A stretch of 64,000 bases of DNA, taken from Thiofilum sp. GTDB lineage: Bacteria; Pseudomonadota; Gammaproteobacteria; Thiotrichales; Thiotrichaceae. Of this stretch, positions 37,196 to 46,700 are shown piece after piece. Under the pieces are notes generated by a model. It searched no databases and was not told where the DNA came from. It saw only the letters and a list, made by a program, of their open reading frames with translations. The translations under genes and the position numbers were made by a program. Within the stretch, counting starts at the first letter, position 1. Each line of letters opens with the position of its first letter. Location: positions 62,001 through 126,000 of the forward strand of contig NZ_JADJTF010000004.1 of assembly GCF_016711335.1 (NCBI RefSeq), written 5' to 3'.

Positions 37196-38465
37196 CTCTG
37201 TACACGACAAAACCACTAACTTATTGATTTAGCATGTTTGTCATGGAGATGGTGAAAGTCCACCGCTCCTATGTTTTACTCTCTAGTTACCACACAGGAG
37301 AGCAAAATGGATCTGAGCGATGGACTACGTGACAGTTTAAAAGCCCACTTGAGTTGGGGCAAGCCCCGTTTGGATTGTTTTGTGGGAATGCTGCATACTT
37401 TGCTGAGTGCGCGACAAATGAATTTGGCGTTGTTGGCGGTACACATAGATTCTGACACCGACATTGGTTCCCGCTATCGACGGATGCAACGCTTTTTTAG
37501 CCAAGTGTTCTTTAATTACAATGACATTGCCCATTTTCTTATGGGAATGTTCGCCTTTAGTGGTCAACAATACTACCTCACACTCGACAGAACCAACTGG
37601 AAATGGGGCAAATCCAACCTCAATCTCCTGACTTTGGCGGTTGTTTACCAAGGTGCGGCTATCCCCGTTTACTGGATGGTGTTGAACAAACGCGGTAATT
37701 CTAACCAACGTGAACGTATTGCCCTGCTGCAACGATTTATCAGCCAATTCGGGCGCAACAACATCTTGGGTGTGTTGGCTGACCGTGAGTTTATTGGTGG
37801 TCAATGGTGGAAGTGGTTGTCTTCCAAAGAGATTCCCTACTTGATTCGTATCAAGGGTAATCAGTTGATGACCGACAAACACAAAAAAGAGGCGCATGTC
37901 CGCTCGCTGTTTGCCAACCTCAAGCCGGGTAAACGGCGCGTTCTCCGTCACCGTCGCGACGTTAGCGGGGAATGGGTTTGGCTCAGTGGCTCAAAGCTGC
38001 CCAGTGGTGAGTTGTTGATTATCGCCAGCAACCACTACACGGCTGATCCCATTGGCACTTATCGGCTACGTTGGGAAATTGAAAACCTGTTCCAATGCTT
38101 GAAAGGGCGTGGTTTTCACATGGAAGCCACTCACTTCACCAAACCCCTCGCATCAAAAAGATGATGGCGTTGCTTGCCATTGGCTTCTGTTGGGCGCACA
38201 AAGTCGGCGAATGGAAGGAAAAAGCCGTCAAGCCTTTGAAGACGAAAAAACATGGACGCAAAGAGCAAAGTGTCTTCCGTTACGGCTTGGACTACTTGAC
38301 CGATTTATTGAATGGAAGGGTACGGGAAAAAGTGGATAGGCTTAGGCTGCTGCTTCTGTTCCTTTGTCCACCACAATTCATGGCGATCGAGGATGGACGG
38401 ATGAAACTCAGGCGATTTTCTTTTGAAAAAGATTCAATGAGTTAAGCGAATTGTCGTGTACAGAG
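37196..38465 (+). mobile_element. IS4-family insertion sequence, copy 3 (after hupL)
   Basis: 1270 bp, same ends and orientation as copy 2. The duplication AAGGAGTTT (37187-37195, 38466-38474) is the ribosome-binding site of the next gene, so that site is regenerated downstream of the IS. No coding sequence is broken, but the insertion separates hupL from the small gene and hupC and may be polar. Confidence 0.96.
37307..38164 (+). CDS. IS4-family transposase, copy 3
   Basis: Same 285-residue product as copy 2, with the same DDE triad and the same early end before the C-terminal segment, which continues in the -1 frame to 38445. The first frame shows no copy-specific change that I can see, so this copy and copy 2 are the candidates for an active source element. 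Confidence 0.9.
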   Translation: MDLSDGLRDSLKAHLSWGKPRLDCFVGMLHTLLSARQMNLALLAVHIDSDTDIGSRYRRMQRFFSQVFFNYNDIAHFLMGMFAFSGQQYYLTLDRTNWKWGKSNLNLLTLAVVYQGAAIPVYWMVLNKRGNSNQRERIALLQRFISQFGRNNILGVLADREFIGGQWWKWLSSKEIPYLIRIKGNQLMTDKHKKEAHVRSLFANLKPGKRRVLRHRRDVSGEWVWLSGSKLPSGELLIIASNHYTADPIGTYRLRWEIENLFQCLKGRGFHMEATHFTKPLASKR

Positions 38466-38477
38466 AAGGAGTTTAAC

Positions 38478-38684
38478 ATGCTTAAACATTGGACTTATTT
38501 ACTCTTCATGCTGGTGGCGGGGTTTAGCGGTCAGGTACTGGCTCATCCGGGGTCACATGCTGAATTTAGTTCATGGGAACAACTCGCGCATTATTTCAGC
38601 CAACCTTATCATTTAGCAGGTGTCATTATTCTTGCGGCGGTTATCACAGGTTTAGTCGTTTGGCATCAATGGCATAGGAGATAA
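38478..38684 (+). CDS. Small membrane protein in the hup operon, unknown
   Basis: 68 residues from ATG 38478 with AAGGAG six bases before. It has an N-terminal signal-like helix (HWTYLLFMLVAGFSGQVLAHPGSH), a short periplasmic stretch rich in His and aromatic residues, then a second helix (LAGVIILAAVITGLVVWHQW) and a basic end HRR. It sits between hupL and hupC, with hupC starting four bases later, so it probably belongs to the membrane part of the hydrogenase. I do not recognise a named family. Confidence 0.8.
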   Translation: MLKHWTYLLFMLVAGFSGQVLAHPGSHAEFSSWEQLAHYFSQPYHLAGVIILAAVITGLVVWHQWHRR

Positions 38685-38688
38685 CACT

Positions 38689-39393
38689 ATGCAACCGCAA
38701 TCTACTTTTCAGCCAGCGGTCTATGTCTATGAAGCTCCCTTACGGCTATGGCATTGGGTTAATGCGCTGGCTATCGTCACCCTAGCCATTACAGGCTATT
38801 TTATTGGTCAACCTTTACCGACGCTATCCGGTGAGGCCAGTCATCACTTTTTGATGGGCTATATTCGTTTTGCCCACTTTGCAGCGGGTTATATCTTGGT
38901 GATTGGTTTCATTGGGCGCATATACTGGGCTTTTGTAGGCAATAGCCATGCGCGTGAAATCTTTTTACCCCCGATTTTCAGCCGTGATTTTTGGAGTGGG
39001 GTCTGGCATGAAATACGTTGGTATGCTTTTGTCGCCAAAGAACCACGCAAATATACCGGACATAATCCTTTAGCCTTAATCACTATGCACCTGATGTTTG
39101 TGTGGGGCATGCTGTTTATGATAGTGACCGGACTAGCCCTGTATGGTGAAGGTGCAGGGATGGGGTCATGGCAATATGATTATTTTAGTTCGTGGGTGAT
39201 TCCCTTCTTTGGTCAAAGTCTTGATGTACACGCTTGGCATCGTCTGGGTATGTGGTGGATAGGATTATTTGTCATGGCACACGTTTATGTGGCGATTCGT
39301 GAAGATATTATGTCGCGCCAATCATTAGTCAGTACCATGATTAGCGGCTGGCGCACCTTTAAAGATTCGCGCAAAGTCGACGACGGTCATTAG
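38689..39393 (+). CDS. hupC: Hydrogenase b-type cytochrome HupC
   Basis: 234 residues, four membrane helices with the family's heme histidines (RLWHWVNALAIV, FAHFAAGYILV, HEIRWYAFVAKEPRKYTGHNP, WHRLGMWWIGLFVMAHVYVAIRED). It anchors HupSL on the periplasmic face and passes electrons to quinone. Last gene of the operon, followed by a terminator. Expression may suffer from IS copy 3 upstream. Confidence 0.96.
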   Translation: MQPQSTFQPAVYVYEAPLRLWHWVNALAIVTLAITGYFIGQPLPTLSGEASHHFLMGYIRFAHFAAGYILVIGFIGRIYWAFVGNSHAREIFLPPIFSRDFWSGVWHEIRWYAFVAKEPRKYTGHNPLALITMHLMFVWGMLFMIVTGLALYGEGAGMGSWQYDYFSSWVIPFFGQSLDVHAWHRLGMWWIGLFVMAHVYVAIREDIMSRQSLVSTMISGWRTFKDSRKVDDGH

Positions 39394-39448
39394 AGTTTTA
39401 TTAGAGTTTCATTGCCTGTTAGTACTATAAAAATAAGCTCTCTCCCTT

Positions 39449-39479
39449 AAGCCCTAGTTATTAACTTGGGCTTTTTTTT
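39449..39479 (+). terminator. Terminator of the hupSLC operon
   Basis: AAGCCC-t-AGTT / AACT-t-GGGCTT stem with a three-base loop and a run of eight T. Confidence 0.88.
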
Positions 39480-39717
39480 AGCAACTCATTCTCCTATTAT
39501 GGCGCTAAAGTGGTATTTTCCACTGCGCATCACCGTACCATTAAGTACTTGATTCCAAGTAATCGTGCATTTTCTCCGCAGCCGCTGTGAATACCTCCCT
39601 GTACGCTTCAAGGCAGCATCCTTGCTGCCAAGACTGCTCCAAAAACACACGCTTACTTTTAGCTAGGTACTGATCTATATTTTTAAACTTAATGCTCATC
39701 AACCAAAAGGAATGGCT
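39480..39717. other. Intergenic region with a small repeat-like hairpin
   Basis: About 240 bp without a convincing ORF. A hairpin GGCAGCATCCTTGCTGCC near 39613-39630 lies in a CTCCCTGTACGCTTCAAG context that looks like a dispersed intergenic repeat. The promoter of the next gene must be here. Confidence 0.35.
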
Positions 39718-40488
39718 ATGTGGCGCTATTTATTGGGTCTTGGACTACTGATCTCACCTTTCTATGTGTTTGCTAACACCACCACCTATTGTCAAACTTA
39801 CGCCGCCAAAGCTGTACAACAGCATAAAACTAATCTGACCTTAGGTTGTGGTTTTATTGGGCTGCGTTGGAATAACGACCAAAACGGGCAATATCGTTGG
39901 TGTATGACGGTCTCGAAAACCATTTCAGGCAAGGAAGATACTATTCGTACCCAAGACCTTGCTCACTGTCAAAAGCAAAAACAGAGCGCAAACAGTGCAT
40001 TGCCACTGCCTAAAGCCTGTATTAGCAGTAGCGCCAAACCGGTTAAAACCCTGCTTTATGCGTTTCGCTATGAGACTGAAACGACTATGCCCGTGCAGCC
40101 CAATGGTTTGATTCGCTATGACTTTAATCTGGATCGACAAGACGATTATCTGTTTTTAGAAACTACGCCCAACCATACCGCTCGCTTAGTGCAGTGCATG
40201 AGTCAAGGAGCTACTTGGCAACGCACGCTTACCGATATGCAATACGACTCACGCGGTAGCACTACTTGGAGTACGGGTTATACTTTTGAGCGGCAACAAA
40301 ACCAGCTCAAAATCACTGTCGGCTACTTTGGTCATAACGAAGGGTCTTGTGACACGCAAGCGTTTTATACTTTTCACCCTAACCAAAAGAGCTTTAAATT
40401 AACGCACCAAAAGGGCGATTGTTATACTGTCGAGCCTGATTATCCGCTTAGCCCCCCGACTCCACCGACCTTAAAACCCAAGGGTTAA
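39718..40488 (+). CDS. Hypothetical exported protein
   Basis: 256 residues. Signal peptide WRYLLGLGLLISPFYVFA. The mature protein is rich in Thr, Gln and Tyr with about eight cysteines (TYCQTYAA, LGCGFIGLRW, YRWCMTVSK, HCQKQ, KACISS, VQCMSQ, SCDTQAF, DCYTVEP) and ends in a Pro-rich tail. AAAAGG lies seven bases before this ATG; a second ATG six bases upstream is less well placed. No domain recognised. Probably periplasmic and disulfide-bonded. Confidence 0.7.
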   Translation: MWRYLLGLGLLISPFYVFANTTTYCQTYAAKAVQQHKTNLTLGCGFIGLRWNNDQNGQYRWCMTVSKTISGKEDTIRTQDLAHCQKQKQSANSALPLPKACISSSAKPVKTLLYAFRYETETTMPVQPNGLIRYDFNLDRQDDYLFLETTPNHTARLVQCMSQGATWQRTLTDMQYDSRGSTTWSTGYTFERQQNQLKITVGYFGHNEGSCDTQAFYTFHPNQKSFKLTHQKGDCYTVEPDYPLSPPTPPTLKPKG

Positions 40489-40554
40489 ACAGCTTTTTAG
40501 TTTAGTTCATCCCATAATAAAGCTTTAAAGGATTCGCTACTTGAGGGATTGCTG

Positions 40555-41343
40555 ATGATTTTTAGACAATTATTTGAACCTGACTCCAGTACCTATACCT
40601 ATTTACTAGCCGATGAAACTAGCGGTCAATGTGTACTTATTGATCCAGTACTGGATACACTTGAGCGCGACCTGCGTGTCTTGCATGACTTAGGTTTGAC
40701 CTTAAGCTATACCTTAGAAACCCATATGCACGCCGATCATTTATCCGCTGGAAAGAAATTGCGCGAGTTTACCGGTTGTAAAATTGCTGTACCTGCTTTG
40801 GATAACCTAGCTTGTGCGGATATAGGTATAGAGGAAGGTACACCCTTTAATATAGGCACACTCACTTTGCATCCGCTCTTCACCCCCGGACATACCAGCA
40901 CTCATCATGCCTATCTATTTGATAATGGAATGCAAAAAGTCTTATTTTCGGGTGATGCCTTATTGATTGAAGCCTGTGGTAGGACGGATTTTCAGTCAGG
41001 GGATGCGCAAACTTTATATCGCAGTATTCAAGACAAATTTTTCAGCCTACCGGATGAAACCTTAGTCTACCCCGCTCATGACTATGAGGGGCGTCAAATC
41101 ACCACCATTCGCCAAGAAAAAAACCGCAATCCACGTCTAGGCAAGGGTAAAACCGAGGCAGAGTTTGTAGCGATTATGAATAGCTTGAATCTGCCCTATC
41201 CGCGTAAGATTGATTTTGCCGTGCCGGGGAATCAGCTCTGTGGTCAATGCCCTGATAATGTACCAGAACAATATCGTGGTCCTTGCGACATTATTCAAAT
41301 GCCCGACTTTTTAATCAGTAAGCCTTTAGGTGATCAAGGTTAA
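40555..41343 (+). CDS. ETHE1-type persulfide dioxygenase (metallo-beta-lactamase fold)
   Basis: 262 residues. Metal site motifs THMHADHLSAG, TPGHTSTHHAYL, LFSGDALLIEACGRTDFQSG and YPAHDYEGR match mononuclear-iron persulfide dioxygenases, which oxidise glutathione persulfide to sulfite. The C-terminal EKNRNPRLGKGKTEAEFV is also typical of the group. GAGGG precedes the ATG by seven bases; the frame continues upstream only to a weak TTG. Fits a sulfur-oxidising lifestyle. A rhodanese partner is not adjacent. Confidence 0.88.
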   Translation: MIFRQLFEPDSSTYTYLLADETSGQCVLIDPVLDTLERDLRVLHDLGLTLSYTLETHMHADHLSAGKKLREFTGCKIAVPALDNLACADIGIEEGTPFNIGTLTLHPLFTPGHTSTHHAYLFDNGMQKVLFSGDALLIEACGRTDFQSGDAQTLYRSIQDKFFSLPDETLVYPAHDYEGRQITTIRQEKNRNPRLGKGKTEAEFVAIMNSLNLPYPRKIDFAVPGNQLCGQCPDNVPEQYRGPCDIIQMPDFLISKPLGDQG

Positions 41344-41378
41344 ATACGACCGTATTTAAAGCACTTAAGCATTAGTCT

Positions 41379-41400
41379 GGAGTAAGCACGCTCTTACTCC
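41379..41400. terminator. Hairpin between convergent genes
   Basis: GGAGTAAG / CTTACTCC, 8-bp stem, 6-nt loop, between the persulfide dioxygenase and the convergent tryptophan dioxygenase. A second small palindrome TAAATACG-AC-CGTATTTA begins at the dioxygenase stop codon. Confidence 0.5.
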
Positions 41401-41420
41401 TGCTAATTGTTCAGATGCTC

Positions 41421-42254
41421 TTATAAATCAGTACGCACATGCCACAGCTCTGGAAATAACTCCACTTCTAGCATGCGCTTTAAATACGACACGCCCCCCG
41501 TTCCCCCCGTGCCGCGTTTAAAACCAATGACGCGCTCTACCGTTGTGACATGATTAAAGCGCCAACGCCTAAAGTAATCCTCAAAATCCACTAACTTTTC
41601 AGCCAATTGATACAGCTCCCAGTACTGTTTAGGGTTTTGATAAACCTTAGCCCATGCTGCCTGCACTAATGCATGAGGCTGATGCTTTTCGCTCACATCG
41701 CGCTCGATTAGCGCTTGAGGCAAAGGAATACTGGCGTTTAAGACATGCAGGGCTACGTCGTAAAGGCTCGGACGTGCTAACTCTTGTTGTAACTGTTGTA
41801 TAAGCTCACTACGGTGCTCATGTGGACGCAACATAGCTTTATTGCGATTACCAAGCAGGTATTCAATTAAGCGATATTGATAAGACTGAAACCCCGAACT
41901 CTGCCCTAAATCTTCCCTAAAATCCGTATATTCGCTAGGGGTCATGGTACGCAGTACATCCCAAGCTTGATTAAGTTGCTCAAAAATACGCGATACCCGT
42001 GCCAGCATTTTAAACGCCAGAGGTAAATCACGCTCTATTAGGGCGTTGCGAGCGGCTTGAAGCTCATGAATTGCCAATTTCATCCAAAGCTCACTGGTTT
42101 GATGCTGGATAATAAAGAGCATTTCATCATGAGCCGAGGAGAGAGGCTGTTGAGCATTCAAGATTTGCTCTAAGTGGAGATAATCACCATAAGACATACG
42201 TCCAGCGAAGGTCATTTGAGCGCCTTCGGGTGCAAGATCATCAGTAGTAGTCAC
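41421..42254 (-). CDS. kynA: Tryptophan 2,3-dioxygenase
   Basis: 277 residues, typical bacterial length. MSYGDYLHLEQIL, HDEMLFIIQHQTSELWMKL (heme-pocket His region), FREDLGQSSGFQSYQYR and the C-terminal RWRFNHVTTVERVIGFKRGTGGT-type stretch with heme-ligating His are all visible. Opens the indole ring of tryptophan to N-formylkynurenine. The tracked start is GTG with AGGA nine bases upstream. Divergent from an arylformamidase-like hydrolase that would take the next step. Confidence 0.95.
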   Translation of the reverse strand: MTTTDDLAPEGAQMTFAGRMSYGDYLHLEQILNAQQPLSSAHDEMLFIIQHQTSELWMKLAIHELQAARNALIERDLPLAFKMLARVSRIFEQLNQAWDVLRTMTPSEYTDFREDLGQSSGFQSYQYRLIEYLLGNRNKAMLRPHEHRSELIQQLQQELARPSLYDVALHVLNASIPLPQALIERDVSEKHQPHALVQAAWAKVYQNPKQYWELYQLAEKLVDFEDYFRRWRFNHVTTVERVIGFKRGTGGTGGVSYLKRMLEVELFPELWHVRTDL

Positions 42255-42461
42255 AAGCTTAATTCCTAAAATACTAAATAAATCAAATAGCTAAATAAAG
42301 CTATAATTCGTATTATGCTATAGGTTTTTAGTAGTACTACCAAGCGGCGTATGCTTGCAGTCAGGAAAAAGGCAGGATTTCACTCTAATACCTTACTTTT
42401 GGTTTTATTATGCTTAATGTACATTGACTTATAGATGACTTATTAGCAGGAATTGATACTA

Positions 42462-43283
42462 ATGAAGGATTGGAATGATGAATTTGCTAATGCGGCTTAT
42501 ATTCATAATGGAAATCACTACCCTGAGCAATGGGCAAAAGCCGCACAACAGTTTCGTGAGCAACCACCGCTTCATTGGCAATTAGTCCCTTATGGGGAGC
42601 TGGAGCGGGAGAGCATTTATGTGTTTCATCCCAACACCTCATCAGTATCAGGGTTAGCGATTTTTGTACATGGTGGCTATTGGATGGCATTTGATGCGTC
42701 TTATTGGTCACATTTAGCCAAAGGTGCATTGGCTCAGGGTTGGGTAGTGGCTATGCCGAGTTATACTCTTGCACCTCACGCACGGATTAGCGCGATTACT
42801 CAGCAAATCGGTAAAGCGATTAATTATTTAGCTGAGCGTTATACGGGTGCTATTCATTTAGCAGGGCATTCGGCGGGGGGGCATTTAGTGACTCGAATGA
42901 TGTGCGAGGATTCGCCTTTAACGCCAGCGGTACAAGCACGTTTAAAGCGCGTGCTCTCCATTAGTGGTCTGCATGATCTGCGCCCTCTGCTGCAAACCAC
43001 TATGAATCAGACGTTGCAATTAGATCGTTGGGAAGCTCGGTCTGAGAGTGTCGCGCTATTATTTCCTTTACCTGAGGTGGAGTTAAGGTGTTGGGTGGGG
43101 GCGAATGAGCGCCCTGAGTTTATTCGCCAAACGGATTTATTAGTTAATCTCTGGGGCAGTCTCAATGTGAAGGTAAAGGGTGTATATGCGCCACATGAGC
43201 ATCATTTTTCGGTGATTAATGATTTAGCGCGGGCAGATTCGGCTTTGGTGCAGGCATGGGTGGGCATGGAGGCTGGAGAGTAG
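42462..43283 (+). CDS. Alpha/beta hydrolase, arylformamidase (kynurenine formamidase)-like
   Basis: About 273 residues. HGGYWMAFD is the oxyanion-hole motif of AFMID-type esterases and GHSAGGHLV the nucleophile elbow; the last His is in PHEHHFSVIND. It is divergent from kynA with about 200 bp between them, so it likely hydrolyses N-formylkynurenine to kynurenine. It is unrelated to the KynB cyclase-type enzyme. I start at ATG 42462; the frame extends to a TTG three codons upstream. Confidence 0.85.
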   Translation: MKDWNDEFANAAYIHNGNHYPEQWAKAAQQFREQPPLHWQLVPYGELERESIYVFHPNTSSVSGLAIFVHGGYWMAFDASYWSHLAKGALAQGWVVAMPSYTLAPHARISAITQQIGKAINYLAERYTGAIHLAGHSAGGHLVTRMMCEDSPLTPAVQARLKRVLSISGLHDLRPLLQTTMNQTLQLDRWEARSESVALLFPLPEVELRCWVGANERPEFIRQTDLLVNLWGSLNVKVKGVYAPHEHHFSVINDLARADSALVQAWVGMEAGE

Positions 43284-43309
43284 CTTAACTCTCCAGCAGA
43301 GATTAGGGG

Positions 43310-43624
43310 TTAAATGATTTCTTCGGCGACTAGAAATTCTGGATTGTCTACGTATTGCATGAATTCGCCCATGATGGTTTGCACCACACTACCTGCCATA
43401 TCTTCGCTAAGGAATCCGTCTAGATCGGGTATGTCAAACATTTCAACGTATTGTACGGAAGGGGTGGCATCGCTGAGTAGGTTACGCAGGATGCGATGAT
43501 TGGTAAAGCGTTTGACCCGTGCAAGACCGCGCATGGTCGGATAGTCGCGGTTGAGTGTCCATTGCTCATATTGCTCTGGGGTGACATCGGCTTTGAGGTT
43601 GTATTTAATGATGATTTGTGCCAT
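43310..43624 (-). CDS. Small dimeric alpha-beta-barrel (HapK/EthD-like) protein
   Basis: 104 residues: IIIKYNLKADVTPEQYEQWTL, RDYPTMRGLARVKRFT, VQYVEMFDIPDLDGFLSEDM. The pattern fits the ferredoxin-like fold of the REDY-like/HapK and EthD groups. Role unknown. It stands alone just before the CRISPR array on the same strand as the cas genes. Confidence 0.7.
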   Translation of the reverse strand: MAQIIIKYNLKADVTPEQYEQWTLNRDYPTMRGLARVKRFTNHRILRNLLSDATPSVQYVEMFDIPDLDGFLSEDMAGSVVQTIMGEFMQYVDNPEFLVAEEII

Positions 43625-43743
43625 TGACTGCCTCGCTACGGTTGGTGAAGTGACTACTACTGATTGAGCAGTCTAGTCTAATGGTATGAAGATGCAATGA
43701 CCTTTAATCGTTTGTGATCAGTTTTAACGTCCTTTGATAAGGC

Positions 43744-46700
43744 GTTATAAGCTGCCTATGCGGCAGTGAACATATTGATTTACAGTGTAACTCATAATCC
43801 CTTTTCATAAGCTGCCTATGCGGCAGTGAACAACAGCTAAAGCAAACCGAGACAGCGACCCAATTCATAAGCTGCCTATGCGGCAGTGAACTGGACGGAT
43901 AAGTTACAGCAAAAGCCGCTTCATTCATAAGCTGCCTATGCGGCAGTGAACGTAACCACTCTGCTAGTAATTTTGATTCAGGTTTCATAAGCTGCCTATG
44001 CGGCAGTGAACCCTACAGGCAGCCACGCGCTGCCCTTTTTATATTCATAAGCTGCCTATGCGGCAGTGAACAATGAGGATATTTTGGGCTGTCTTAATAG
44101 TATTTCATAAGCTGCCTATGCGGCAGTGAACATCCTAGCCACAATTCTAAGCCCCATGTATTATTCATAAGCTGCCTATGCGGCAGTGAACTTATCGACC
44201 TGCCTAGTCAGCTTTGGGATGCATTCATAAGCTGCCTATGCGGCAGTGAACCGCACTAACTAAAATAGTGTGGTTACGGCAATTTCATAAGCTGCCTATG
44301 CGGCAGTGAACATGTAAATTTGTATTTACCATTATCAACAACTTTCATAAGCTGCCTATGCGGCAGTGAACTTATCCAGTACTTCAAAACTCAGTACTTC
44401 ACCTTCATAAGCTGCCTATGCGGCAGTGAACACAATTACAAGCAGCCGCTCAAGCGTTGGGTTTTCATAAGCTGCCTATGCGGCAGTGAACAGTTTGATT
44501 CATGATGCTTTAGTTTTCATAAGCTGCCTATGCGGCAGTGAACAAGCAGTAGGTCGCAAGTTCAAGTCTTGCAAATTCATAAGCTGCCTATGCGGCAGTG
44601 AACAAACAGATAAACTGTGGATAACTCAAACGCAATTCATAAGCTGCCTATGCGGCAGTGAACGCATTAATGGCGTTTGCCCTATTTCTACGTGTTTCAT
44701 AAGCTGCCTATGCGGCAGTGAACATATTCACGCAGTACGAGCGGATATGCTTCGTTTCATAAGCTGCCTATGCGGCAGTGAACATTTTAAGCCCCAAATG
44801 CTTTAAGTACGCTTATTCATAAGCTGCCTATGCGGCAGTGAACCGGTCAAGCTGATAAGGGTATTATCGACACTATTCATAAGCTGCCTATGCGGCAGTG
44901 AACCAACGCCATCACCACATACACCCCTTGCGCAATTCATAAGCTGCCTATGCGGCAGTGAACAAATTAAGGAGACAAAAGTGCAGCCCATTATTTTCAT
45001 AAGCTGCCTATGCGGCAGTGAACCTTGAAAATAATCAGACCTTAAAGACCATCACTTCATAAGCTGCCTATGCGGCAGTGAACTGAGAAAGAGCAGCGAG
45101 AAGCTTATACCTTGTTTCATAAGCTGCCTATGCGGCAGTGAACTTTGGTGTCAGGCATGCTATAACGACAAGCTATTCATAAGCTGCCTATGCGGCAGTG
45201 AACATCTGAATGAAAAAGCACGGCAAGTGCTAAAATTCATAAGCTGCCTATGCGGCAGTGAACTTACCTATATTGGGGTCGATAATCAGGGTGAATTCAT
45301 AAGCTGCCTATGCGGCAGTGAACAGTAACGTTGACTATGATCTGATAGGGCTTGATTCATAAGCTGCCTATGCGGCAGTGAACAGACTAAAAATAACTAA
45401 AACCTGACTTTTCATTCATAAGCTGCCTATGCGGCAGTGAACTTACGAACCTTCAAACAATGAGATTGAAAAATTTCATAAGCTGCCTATGCGGCAGTGA
45501 ACCAGACATAGGGAGCAAGGTTGTACCCGCAGTGGTTCATAAGCTGCCTATGCGGCAGTGAACCCACTCTTTCTTCTTATGTTCTTCTTTTGTTCTTCAT
45601 AAGCTGCCTATGCGGCAGTGAACGCATCGTGTAGATGCTAGTTTTGATCATCTCGCTTCATAAGCTGCCTATGCGGCAGTGAACTTTCACGCGCTTAGCA
45701 GGAAAATACATCTCATTTCATAAGCTGCCTATGCGGCAGTGAACATTTCTATCTCGATGTAGACGGGCTGGGTGTATTCATAAGCTGCCTATGCGGCAGT
45801 GAACGTTGATGCCCATGATGTGTGCTGCTGCGACTTTTCATAAGCTGCCTATGCGGCAGTGAACCTGGCTCAGCGCCGAAGCTCCCAAAACAATCATTCA
45901 TAAGCTGCCTATGCGGCAGTGAACAGATTACCCCCCACGCCCGTTGCCATATTCGATTCATAAGCTGCCTATGCGGCAGTGAACATCGTGATCCTGAAGT
46001 ATTGAGCTACAAGGTATTCATAAGCTGCCTATGCGGCAGTGAACCAAAGGCTTTTAGCTTGGTGGCTTCAATTTGTTTCATAAGCTGCCTATGCGGCAGT
46101 GAACTAACTCCATTCTTTTCAGCTCCACTTCAATTATTCATAAGCTGCCTATGCGGCAGTGAACTTAGTAGTGCTAAACGGTGCAACGACTACTCATTCA
46201 TAAGCTGCCTATGCGGCAGTGAACTGACAGTGCTAGCGACCAACGGGAGCCTCTAATTCATAAGCTGCCTATGCGGCAGTGAACCCCCGCCTCAGAAGCA
46301 CCACCGCCCTCAGTTATTCATAAGCTGCCTATGCGGCAGTGAACGCCACGGCTGGGTCTATCTTTTCCTTCGACTTTTCATAAGCTGCCTATGCGGCAGT
46401 GAACCACAGGAAGCCGTTTTGAACAACGTCGTCACATTCATAAGCTGCCTATGCGGCAGTGAACGTAAATGACTTGAGCCTCCTTTAAGGACTCAATTCA
46501 TAAGCTGCCTATGCGGCAGTGAACCCTCGCAATTAGTATTGGCACTGACGAAGGAATTCATAAGCTGCCTATGCGGCAGTGAACCGGGCAAGGCGCACGC
46601 TCTCAACCCTTACTCTTTCATAAGCTGCCTATGCGGCAGTGAACACTTTAACCCCAGACCAAGCCAAGACTGCACATTCATAAGCTGCCTATGCGGCAGT

